A DNA stretch of 64,000 bases, from NCBI GenBank assembly GCA_949130495.1, contig OX422211.1:635812717-635876716 (forward strand), written 5' to 3'. The DNA comes from Sambucus nigra. Its lineage: Eukaryota > Streptophyta > Magnoliopsida > Dipsacales > Adoxaceae. The position numbers and the translations under genes were made by a program. Below are positions 11,338 to 20,992 of this stretch, piece after piece. The notes under the pieces were generated by a model. That model saw only the letters and a list, made by a program, of their open reading frames with translations, made no database searches and was not told where the DNA came from. Each line of letters opens with the position of its first letter. The first letter of the stretch is position 1.

Positions 11338-12564
11338 TGTAACACCTCGTAAATTCAAGGACCCTTAATTTGATTATTTTGAGGAGAAAAATAATTTATT
11401 TTATTGTGAGAAATTAAATTCATGATTTGGAAAATTTTAAATTAGAGGATCTATTTAATTTGGAAAATTGAGATTTTATTGTTCACATGATTTTTGTGTC
11501 ACATTTTTTTAGGTAAAAAATTGGAGAGTGTTATAAATTAATTAGGACGACAATTCTGAGTGCACGGTTGAGTCCGAATGGGTAGAAATAGTTGAAAAAG
11601 AATACCTCAGGGGTATTAAATGGGTCTTGGGGTATTATTAGGCATATTTAAACCCACATAAGAGTGTTTGAGCCATTTTTATAAAGCCCACAAGACTAAA
11701 AATAGGATTGAGGTATTAAACCCTAAAAGTGAGAGGGTGTGGAAGCCATAACAAATTTTAGAAAACCCTTATAGAGAGAGAAAGCGGGTGCAAGTGGGAG
11801 AAGCCATGGGAGACAAAAACAAGAACAAGTGTATGAGTTCTTCATCAAATAATCATCATATACTCCAACAAATTCAGACCCTACGAACCCTAAGGAAAGT
11901 GGTTAAATTTGCTTTTAAATTAATTGCATATTTCTACTCATATCATAGTGGGTGTGATAAGATGATATGGTTTTTGAGTTAGTTGATATCTAAATTGGGG
12001 TTTGATGGGTAGGGTTGAATTGTAGAACAACTTCTTGAATTTGAAGAAGTCTAGGAAATTGGGTAAATTAAACTGTCACTTTAGAAACTATTTTTCGACG
12101 TTTGGTTTAAAAAATGGCGATTCTGTCCAAGTTGCCTCGTGGAAAATCAAGTTTTCTAAATTTTGTTCCTTGATACGTTTCCCCCAAAACGGCTCTAAAA
12201 TGCCTCAAAACGGAATTTTAATTTTTTTGGCAGATTTGTGGGGCAAATTTTAAGAAATGTTATTTTTAGTTGTTATTATATTGGAGGTTGCCTAGATTGA
12301 TTGATGGTGATTGTTGTTCTATAATAAGGACATTAGGCTTAAAGTAGAGATTATGTTTACATAAAGTGAGACAAGTAACTATTGGGATAATTGAGAAAAA
12401 AATCCCTAAGGGAATTAAGGTTGAAATTGAGTAAATTGAAAACCTTAGATTAATAAGTGTGCAAAATTTATTAAGGAGAATTTGAATAGTAAATTCTAAA
12501 TATTATATTTTTGGTCCAAGTGAGTGAGTCCGGGTATATTAGTTGAGTGACGACAAGATAATAA
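11338..12564 (+). mobile_element. Solo LTR D, left part (Tekay/Del-like)
   Basis: Begins TGTAACACC. With 37043-38736 it makes one LTR of about 2.9 kb ending GTCACA and has no internal region of its own, so it is a solo LTR left by LTR-LTR recombination. It was then split by element E at 12564. Flanking LINE bases are CGATA (left) and CGAAT (right), a weak duplication, but the LINE frame resumes cleanly. A promoter-like TATAAAG near 11680 precedes a GA-rich stretch (about 11770). A conserved GAAATAGTTGAAA box sits at 11583-11600. Confidence 0.75.
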
Positions 12565-13454
12565 TGTAATACCCCGTACTTTAATGGATATTTAAATTAC
12601 ATGAGTGGGTGTAATTTAAAATATGACAATTTGAAATAAATTAGATGGAATAATTATATTTCATGTCGCAGGTGAATAAAAGCGATAAGTGGTGCTATTT
12701 TATTCAGAAAACATGTGTGGAGTTATGTTGGGTTTAAGACAAGAATTTTTGTTAAGTGACTCGGATGGAGATTTTGAGTGCACTGTTGCTTCTGAAACGG
12801 TCGAAATAGTCAGAATAGAGTACCCGGGGGTAGTGTTTGGGTTCCGGGGACTTTGTGGATCTGTAGGGACTTGAATTTAAGCATAGGAGTCAATTTTGGG
12901 TTTAATAAGGAAATAACCCATATTTCTCTCTTATAAGGGCACGAGAGAAAGAGGAAAGAGAAAGGAAAGAAAGAAAGAAGAAATAAGAGAAAGTAGGAAG
13001 AAAAGGGAGAAAAAGAGGAGACTCGGGCCAAACTCTAACAGATTATGGCACGAGATCGTCGGATTTATCCAACCAGACAAGTGTTTAACTTGCTTTAATG
13101 ATTTGGTTGGTTTATTTTTCATATTATAGTTGGTGATGAAAACTATAAGATTTTGGGTTTGGGATTCTTGCACAAAAATGGGTTTTGGGGAAAGGATTTC
13201 ATATGATTTTGATGTGATAATAATCCCACATGAAATCTAAGTTAAAAATCCATGTTAATGGTGTAAAATATGGTGAGAAATTAGAAAAAATGAAAGTTAG
13301 GGTTTAACTAAGAAAAGGGTTGATTTTCTTGGCTTAAATGATGAATTCCAAGAATGGATCAGTGTGTTGGGTATATCTAAGTGTGTAGATGTTTATAGTA
13401 ATGGTTGTTGAGGGTAAAAACCATAAATTTCAGAGTTAGATAAGAAGAGGAACT

Positions 13455-13565
13455 CCCGAACTAAACACATTCGGACCGGTTCATTTTTGGTAAAATCAAT
13501 TATGTTCGTTTATTTGGAACTGGATCGGTTCGTTTTTAAGGTAATGGGTTCGGTTCGGTTTTGAT
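13455..13565. repeat. Decayed CGGACCGGTTCG-type palindrome cluster in the E LTR
   Basis: Includes TCGGACCGGTTC (13471-13482), GGATCGGTTCG (about 13533) and GGTTCGGTTCGG. These are near relatives of the cleaner CCGGACCGGTCCGG array in element J. It lies downstream of the candidate TATA and GA tract, so probably in the transcribed leader. Confidence 0.6.
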
Positions 13566-14066
13566 TGAAAAATTTGAGAGATTTTCTTGGACCAAAAAGG
13601 ATTGGAGAAGAATTCCTTTTGGGGATGAATGGTAGGGGATCCTATATAGAGGGTGAGGACCTCTAGATGATGAAATGAGTGATGTATCACCCTTGGGATT
13701 TGTGGGAATGAAATCCTAGGTATAAATTTTAAGATTGTTTAGGATGAACGACATTCGGGGAATTATTCGCCGGGTTCGTACACATATATTTATGCGTTTA
13801 TAATATATATGCCGATTATGTATGTATGGGTAGAATATATATATATGTGTGTGAGTAAATCCTGAGGTACGAATAGGATGATTTAAGAATACTAGCTAGA
13901 CGTGATAAGCTAATATTCAAAATAAATAAAGGTGATATTCTATCATAAGTGAGTGAATACTTATGGGATTAAAATAAGTTGTGTCTATACTTATTGATTA
14001 ATATGAATTGGTAAAAATGGGATTATGGGCTAATGCCACGAGAGATAGGCATGATAGTTGGATTTG

Positions 14067-14071
<5 letters not shown>

Positions 14072-14098
<27 letters not shown>
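14072..14098. repeat. (TA)n microsatellite in the E 5' LTR
   Basis: A pure TA run of roughly 27 bp. Shorter or longer runs occur at related LTR sites (24303-24350, 29048-29068, 36014-36076, 37431-37452). It is a length-variable feature of this LTR family. Confidence 0.9.
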
Positions 14099-14102
<4 letters not shown>

Positions 14103-15186
14103 ACGATTATGAATATATCTGTGTGTGAATGATATGTTTTTTGAAGCATAGCCCTCTAGTGCTATCATGGGAAGTTACGCGATGTGGGTGAGGTCCCTTG
14201 CATGAGGAGCTGGGAGCGTATAGTCCCCAGGTCATAGCGTACATTTTTATATTGCGTGACATTTTTATTAGGGGTGAGACATGGTGGGTGTAACAACCCA
14301 GGTTTTTGAGCGACTATTTTGTATTATTTTGCCTGATGGGCTAATTTTATAAAATAGGGAATGTGGAAGTAAATATTATTTTCCGTGAGACGTAGGGATA
14401 ATATTTACTATGTTTTGTCTATTTACCGTTATGAGTAGGTAAATGGCATTATATTGTGTATTATTGCGTCGTTATATGTAAAACGACGGTTATGACCTAT
14501 ATATGAATTGGGTAAAATTAATGAATTAAAATGGAATTGGAACACAAAATAGTTCACACTTCCCTAATGCCAAAATAGGAGGTGCGGTTGTTTTTAGAAT
14601 AGCCGAGATAGTCGAAATAAGTGCCCCGTTGTAAATTTTGAGATTCGGGCATTTTTAAGGGGTTATGACTCAATTAGTGGTTACGAGTCATTTTAGTGGT
14701 GTATTAGCAATTAAAAGTGGGGGGTTTATGTTTTGAGACCCGTATAAGTCCCCCACCCCCCTTTCTTTTTCTTCATTTGTGTGAGAGAAGCCAAAGGAGA
14801 GAGAGAGAGAAGAGAGAGTTGGGAGAAATGAGAGAAAGAGAGAAAATGGAAGATTTGGGTCGGATTCCGTCGCTACCGGAGGTGTTCCGAGACTACGAAC
14901 CTCGAGGCAAGTTTCTTACTTGCTAGATATTGATTTAATGTGATAAATCTGCATGTGTAGTTAAGTTTTGGGAGGTTTAAACCATAAATGGGTTTTGGTT
15001 GATTTTGGGGGTTTTATCCTAAATCTTATAGTTTAATTTGATTTGAAGAGAAATAATTGGTTATTTGATGTGTAGAAATGATTTTGTAGTAGTATTTGTT
15101 GTTGTGGTTGGGTGAAATAGCGGGTAGAAGCTTGGATGGCTCGTTAATGGCCGAAACAGCTTCTCGGAGAAGAAGCTGTCCGCCAG

Positions 15187-15264
15187 GATCGATCGATCGA
15201 GCCTGGGGGATAGATCGATCGAGGCCTTCGATCGATCGACGGTCGGGGGTCGGTCGATCGACCG
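15187..15264. repeat. GATCGATC palindrome array in A (copy at 21893-21970)
   Basis: Four blocks of alternating GATC/CGAT (GATCGATCGATCGA and variants) are spaced by short linkers in about 80 bp. They lie downstream of the TATA/GA region. Differences between the two LTR copies are concentrated here: AGATCG versus CGATCG, and GGTCGATCGACCG versus GATCGATCTACCA. Confidence 0.85.
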
Positions 15265-16109
15265 CTTCTGAAAAGGTGAGATTTTTCTAGTTTTGTTTTA
15301 GCCCTTTTCTTTTAGGTTCGAGGTTTAGGAACCTTCCTTTGGGAAGTAATGGGGAGTCCTAGAGGGTTGTATTGGGTATACTAATGTCCTAGGCTAAGAG
15401 TGGATATTTGGGTTTACCCGAGGGCTAGTTTGTATAGGTTAATGTCCGAATGATATAGGAGGTTAACCTAAAGATAAATTGGAAGTTAAAATATTAATGT
15501 TGAGCCATTGGGAGACACTCCTTCATGGAGACTCACTTTGAGGGTTTATGAAATTATATGAACTCTTCGAGGCTATTTTGAGGTTAGTGGCACTTTGGGT
15601 CTTAGGTCATTAATAAAATATGACTTAATAAGAATGAATTGCACATTCTAAAACTTAGTGCTTAATGGCTAAATGAATGATTTTTGGAAAAGTAAAATTG
15701 GAAGTTTTCAAAATGGAAAAAGTAATGTTTTTCATAAATGTTAATTTATGGATACACACCTCTCTAAATCGCTATCATAAGGGAAGTCGCGCGCGTTGTG
15801 GTGAAGCCCCCTGGCTAATGAATGCAGGGTGGATATAGTCCTTAGGCCATGTGAGCGTTTGTGATTGTATATTTTTCTGCGCTGGTTAGGAGATTCCGAG
15901 TGTGGTCTTGACTATCCCGCAGGCACATGGCCGCTTCCCGACGTTTCGATAGGATCCCAGGTTGTCTTGATGATAGGCCCTGGAAGATGATAGCCATTTA
16001 GGGGCGCGCACAATGGGGAAACCCGGACGGGCGGTATTAGAATCGTTATATATATATGATTATAACTATTCTGAATCAAGTTGGACTTGATGTATAATGG
16101 GTGCCATAA

Positions 16110-16260
16110 AGAGCACAATGAAATGCCACAAAGAGCATGAGAAAGTGCCACAAAGAGCACGATGAAATGACATAAAGAGCATATAATGATGATTATATTC
16201 CTGATAAGGAAGAGATTTTTACAAATGTATAATTGAGATATAATGCCACAAAGAGCATAT
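16110..16260. repeat. TGCCACAAAGAGCAT short repeats in A (copy at 22810-22970)
   Basis: Five copies of a roughly 13-15 bp word, (G)CCA(C/T)AAAGAGCA, occur irregularly over 150 bp: four at spacings of about 22-26 bp and one further on. Present in both LTRs of A. No function evident. Confidence 0.7.
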
Positions 16261-17335
16261 AAACTATGATTTTATTTCCTGATAAGGAATGGAATTTCGA
16301 AATGAAATAGTATATGATGAAAGTAGAATGGTAAACGTTTGATAAAATGTTGTACCATTTATATGTATATTCCTAAAGAAAGAATTAGGAATTGTGCCAT
16401 TAGATGATGGATGGGTTTATTTTTATATTTCTTGAGTAGCTGTAGATGTGACCTCCCACACTTATGCACACACATACATTTGTTGATTATTTCGTGCTAA
16501 GGATCTAATGGATCTCGACGATCAACCTTGCCTAAGTAGTAGTGTATCGGGGGGGTTCCTTATTTGGATTTCGCTTTGCGAAACACCCCACACACGAATA
16601 GGGCATAGTGTTGAGACTGGGGAAAAGTTATCCCTTAGTATTTAGGGTTAACTAGAACATCTCACGATATTGCGCTAGGTTGCTGCTAGATTGAGAGGTG
16701 AGAAATATTATTGTTATCGGCGAGAGAATTCGCACTTAACTGTCATGCATTTTAGTCACGTGGTAATCATATCAAATCGGGCCCTGACCCGTATCTATAT
16801 TTCTTTGTTTCTGCATATATTCCTTGCCGTACAGGTGCTCTTCCGCATGGACACCCGTATTTACATATTCCATTCCAGTTGTCATGGAGCTACAGCATAT
16901 TGCGGATGTTGTAGGATACTTGTAGTACACGCTCCTTTCTACTGTACTCTAGTTATGTTCAGTATATTTATTCGGGCGTGTTTGCCCAAGGTATTGCACT
17001 CATTCATTATATTGTAAATATTGAATTGTAATACTCGATATATTATTTGTATTGGTCGTGCACCGACAGCTTATTCGGTGATTATTTATTGTATTGTCAT
17101 ACTTTATTCATTGATTTTTTTGATACCCACCGTTTTTACAAATGGGATTGTCTAAGAGTTTTTCTTTTACTTTTAAATTTTTAAATTTGACAATCCGTTT
17201 TCTAAAGTGATTGGTGGTTATCTCATACTATTATTTTAATCGACAGTGATGCTAAGAATGGACCATCTATGATTCCTGTGATTATTGGAGTATTGGGTTG
17301 GCCACCTATTATTTTAGTAGGCGGGTTGTCACAGA

Positions 17336-17347
17336 TGGTATCAGAGC
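17336..17347 (+). other. Primer binding site of A (initiator Met tRNA type)
   Basis: TGGTATCAGAGC, 2 bp after the 5' LTR end, the usual primer site of plant Tekay/Del and Ty1/copia elements. Confidence 0.92.
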
Positions 17348-19650
17348 ATTAGGTTCTAGAGTCCTTAGGAATCTGTGCGGATGTTCTACGTCTTCTGCAT
17401 TTCTCTCTGTTTGATGTAGAGCCTTAGGAATAAGGTCGTTGAATTCTCTTGTGAGATTTCGTTCTCCTGCTATGGTATGAGAACCCCGAAGATCTTCTGC
17501 GCGTTCGTGTGAGACTTGTAAGTCGTTAATTGAAGGGCGTTGAGGAAGGCCGTTGTGAAGGCGTCATAAGATGGGATTACAATAAGATGTAGGTTGTGGT
17601 CGGGAATATGGACCGGTTTGGAGGTCTCTCCCTTTGTAGCATTATTTTATATTGCTGCCGTGACTACTAAGTACGGTGAAAATGGTTTTCCCAAGTACCG
17701 TTGTCGGTAGAGAGTGGTACTATGCTTGGGACTCCAAGCAATTTCAATTCGGAGCTGAGAGGTCCTTAACAAGGACCAGATGTTGAAGTTCGGTTGGATA
17801 AAGGAAGTGTAACCTCGTTCGGTGAGAACGTGAGGCCGAGAGTTTTAGCCTAAGAGATGGGTATAGGAGTGCCCAGGTGTGAGGATTGGAAGAAAACCTT
17901 TCACCCATTAGAGTAAGGTTCAAGTGGCGGAAATGATAGTTGCCTCTTTATGGTGGGGCAGAATGTTTTGCCCATAGAGAGAGCCTTTCAGTGGAAATGC
18001 TAGGCTCGTAAGTAATTATTGGAAACACTTCTGGAGAAGTAGTGTTCATGAGACCCCATTGGTGGACATCCACCCGGGGAAGACTCGTGGAGCTAAGGTC
18101 GGGGAGGCTGGCAGAATGTTCTCTTTACTGAAGAAGTCAAGGGAACTATGCGTTCTGATCTTGTCGATTGAAGATAACCGGCAAGAATGGGACTCCTAGT
18201 TGAGACATTGATGGAAGTAGTTTGGTTCGGTTCAGACTAGAATGACGTGTCTTGGAACCATTGATAGTAGCCAAGGAGGTTGGCTAGTATGTTGGTGGAA
18301 TTTCCAACTAGGGTGCGAGTGGTGCATTCCTCAAGGTAAGATGGAGTAGTATGGTGTTAGTCCTAGATTAGGGTGTGTATATCGAGCTTGTGATAGTATT
18401 GGTACATATTTTTATATATTGTAAGTATATTTATATGGCTTCCATCATAGGGAAGTTCTGTATTTTCCTTTTTCACTCGTTATGGGCCGAGTGGTGATAT
18501 GTGTGGTACGTGCTACTTGTATTATATATGTTATACGAGTAGAGATATTCTTAGATTGGTTGGTGAGATAGAAAGCGAATAGATCGTGAGGTTATCCTAT
18601 TTCTAGTTCTAGAGAAGAACCAGTTGTTCTATAATATCTCTCCTGGATACAGGTTGAGACTTTATAGAGGTGGTTTATGGTATGTAGATAGTTTCCTTTA
18701 TTTTTGCTTTTATATTTTTTGTTTGCCTTGCTTGTGTATGATGTGCCTTATCTCCACGACCGGCTAGTTAAGGGGATTGTGTGGAAGGGTTCCTTGTTTG
18801 GATTTCGCTTCGGCGAGACGCTCCACGCATGAACCTTAACGACGTTAGGAGTGGAGAGATGTGCATTTTCTTTTCTGTTCTTTCTTTTCTTTTTCTGATG
18901 GTCATGTGCTGGGTTGGAAGGTTTATCTAAGAATCACGTATATGAGTGATTAAGGGCTAAGTTTATGTGCGATATATGAGCACTATGATAGTTTTCCTCT
19001 GATCGATGTGGGGAAGACTAAGATGATGAAAGTCCGATAGAGACTTACGGTTGTGCCTTAATTAGAAGGTCATTTGTATAGAGGTATATGTGTATTTTGG
19101 GATAAAGTATTGGTGGCATCTTACTGAAAGTAAATGCCTCAGTCGATTGATATGGTAGGACGTAGACGTAAATATGTATTAGTAGAGTTTCGAGTTAGGA
19201 TTTCGTCAATCCCGATCACGTGTCTTCGACCGTTACTTCTCGACGACCGACAATGCGAGGTAGTAGTGTAACGACAGGGTTCCTTGTTTGAATTTTGCTT
19301 CGGCGAGACGTCCCATGCATGAAACCGAGCTAATGTCGGAAGTTGGGAAAGGTCTTGAACCCTAGGGATATATTTAGTATTATATTATACGACTAGACTA
19401 GGATAGATAGACTGACTTTAGGATTCTTAGGACGCTAGGCCCTTAGGGCATGGGACGTTATTTTAGGAAGATGGTTGGGAGTTGACCACAATAGGTTTGT
19501 GGGATTACCTCTAGGTAGGATTTGGTCCCTAGACGAGAAGTATGGGATCTCGAGCTATTTGGAACGATAGACCGTTAGTGGTGGGGCCTCTCGTAGATAG
19601 AGTGTTACATTGGTAACCTACCTTTTGAGGAGTTGAAATATAAGCTGACT
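17348..19650 (+). mobile_element. 5' internal region of A, no recognisable ORF
   Basis: The first ~200 bp are clearly homologous to the same region of E (25326-25500), for example TTCGTTCTCCT. Beyond that, all frames are closed and no gag motif can be named. Two copies of the TTTCGC-TTCG-GCGA hairpin cassette occur at 18757-18835 and 19231-19330. The internal region is much shorter than the 5-6 kb expected of an autonomous relative. Confidence 0.6.
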
Positions 19651-19679
19651 TTCTCTCCTGCACTCGTGTTGTTATGATC

Positions 19680-20320
19680 GAGAGTGAATTTAACGAACGA
19701 GTCTACCAGGAACGGGAAGTATTAATACGGGAGCATGGACCTATTGTTCGTGTGTCTCACACTTTTACGAAGTGTCATCCCACGCTTGATTTAAAGTTCA
19801 TAGCGGTAGTATTTGCCTTAAAGAATTAGAGGCACTACTTCCTGGGCAGGAATTTGGGTCTTTTCACGAATAACAAGTTTGTGATCGTGAAGGACTATCG
19901 ATAGGATATTCCCTTTCGCGAAGGCAATGCGGATGGGAGTAGTATAGGCACCGAGTGGAAAAATTGTCGGAGAGTTTATTCGTGGCATGGAATGCCAAGT
20001 GGAGTGAGCTTAACCGAGGGGACGCTATTGTAAGAGCATTCATGTCCATGATTGACCCTTTCACCTACTTGTGTGTAGAGAGTAATGTGGAATGAGGACG
20101 GGTATATCCGTGGACATTTTTATTGAATTGCTGATAATGCAGCGCTCATGATTCTAGTTGAGAAAACTGTGGATCATTAGACAAATCGCTGCTTACTCAA
20201 TGGAAACGGGCGGACTAAGTACATGAGAGTACTCCCAGCCCTGTGTGGTGGAGTTTTAAAACTGTATGCGATTCCTAGCAATGGTGGTGAACTGAGACGA
20301 GATATTCGTGTCAAGGTACT
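19680..20320 (+). pseudogene. Ty3/gypsy RNase H-integrase remnant in A
   Basis: Translation in changing frames gives HPTLDLKFIAVVFALKN near 19776-19825, matching the RNase H block that usually reads YPTHDLELAAVVFALK in this family. It is followed by RHYFLG and FTNNK. A KDY...DIPFREGNA stretch near 19890-19930 parallels KDYDxxIxYHPGKAN. Near 20250-20310, GVLKLYAIPSNGGELRRDI parallels the start of the integrase zinc-binding region. Stops fall inside every block. It is a fossil of pol, not a gene; RT proper is not found. Confidence 0.65.
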
Positions 20321-20992
20321 GGTAAAGTTTCCAGGAAGAAATAGGAACCGTAGGGATATGGGGTAGATCCTACCACCCGTAAGTGGAGGGGTGGATTTGA
20401 TTTAAAGGAGAGATCGGAGTAGTAGTTTTTATGGATCGAATTTCCGTACAATAGTTCAGATCGGTTTCGATAAACATGATGTCGTGTGTAGCCTAGTATA
20501 GTTGGCAGTGTGCCTTGTCTACTCGTTGGAATGGAAACCGCGAATAGTATATTCCTTGGACTGGGAGTGGTCCGGGAACATTTCTTTAAAGATTGGGCTC
20601 ATTGATCAAGTAGACTTTTAAGGGCTACGCCAATGAGAATAGAAGTAAGTTGTGTTGGGGTTAGCGATTGTAAGTTAGTGTAGTTATTCCCTAGTAAGGG
20701 TGTATCGTGTTTCGAAAAGTAAGGCAATTTGTGCCGAGATTGTGTGGGTATCTCCTCCCGTAGTAGAAGGGTAGGATCGATAGTTCCTCAGGAACGAATT
20801 AGTGCTATGTTATAGCATGAGAATGTAGATTGAGATCAATAGTGATGACCTTAGTCTGTGTCCTATGGGGACGCTGCACTGTAGAGGGGTTTGCTAGTAT
20901 GATAGCACGGTTTTTGGTATAGTATACCCTTTATAAGGTTATGGGTTATGCCTCAATTTTGAGGGCAAAATTCCCCTTTAAGGGGGGGAGTA
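20321..20992 (+). mobile_element. 3' internal region of A with polypurine tract
   Basis: No open frame and only suspected integrase debris. It ends with TTAAGGGGGGGAGTA (20979-20992), the polypurine tract next to the TGTAAC of the 3' LTR, consistent with plus orientation. Confidence 0.75.

Larger units (their letters stand above)
12565..14288 (+). mobile_element. Element E, 5' LTR left part (Tekay/Del-like Ty3/gypsy)
   Basis: Begins TGTAATACCCCG. E spans 12565-37037 and is flanked by a perfect 5-bp duplication AATAA (12560-12564 and 37038-37042). This LTR is interrupted at 14288 by element A and continues at 24044-25311, about 3.0 kb in total. TCTTATAAGGGC at 12928 is a TATA candidate, followed by a GA-rich run (12943-13020). 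A CGGACCGGTTC/GGATCGGTTCG palindrome cluster lies at 13455-13565. Confidence 0.85.
14289..17333 (+). mobile_element. 5' LTR of element A
   Basis: 3045 bp, TGTAACAACCC to GTTGTCACA. Landmarks include the GAGATAGTCGAAAT box (14603-14618), a TATA candidate CGTATAAG (about 14739), a GA-rich tract (14793-14850) and a GATCGATC palindrome array (15187-15264). Further along are a GCTATCATAAGGGAAGTCGC block (15771-15795), repeats of TAAAGAGCA around 16110-16255, the TTTCGC hairpin cassette (16523-16610) and a GGTG...CACC hairpin (16834-16855). Short open frames inside (for example 14717-14926) are conserved only because both LTRs are copies. Confidence 0.92.

Noticed and set aside
14717..14926. Open frame repeated at 21421-21630 that looks like a conserved small protein
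   Set aside because: Both copies lie in the two LTRs of one element and are identical by descent. The sequence is GA-repeat derived (RREREKRE) and shows no codon-level constraint I can see.
17336..17347. TGGTATCAGAGC repeated in many places as tRNA gene fragments
   Set aside because: These are primer binding sites next to LTR ends, complementary to the initiator Met tRNA 3' end. No cloverleaf surrounds them.
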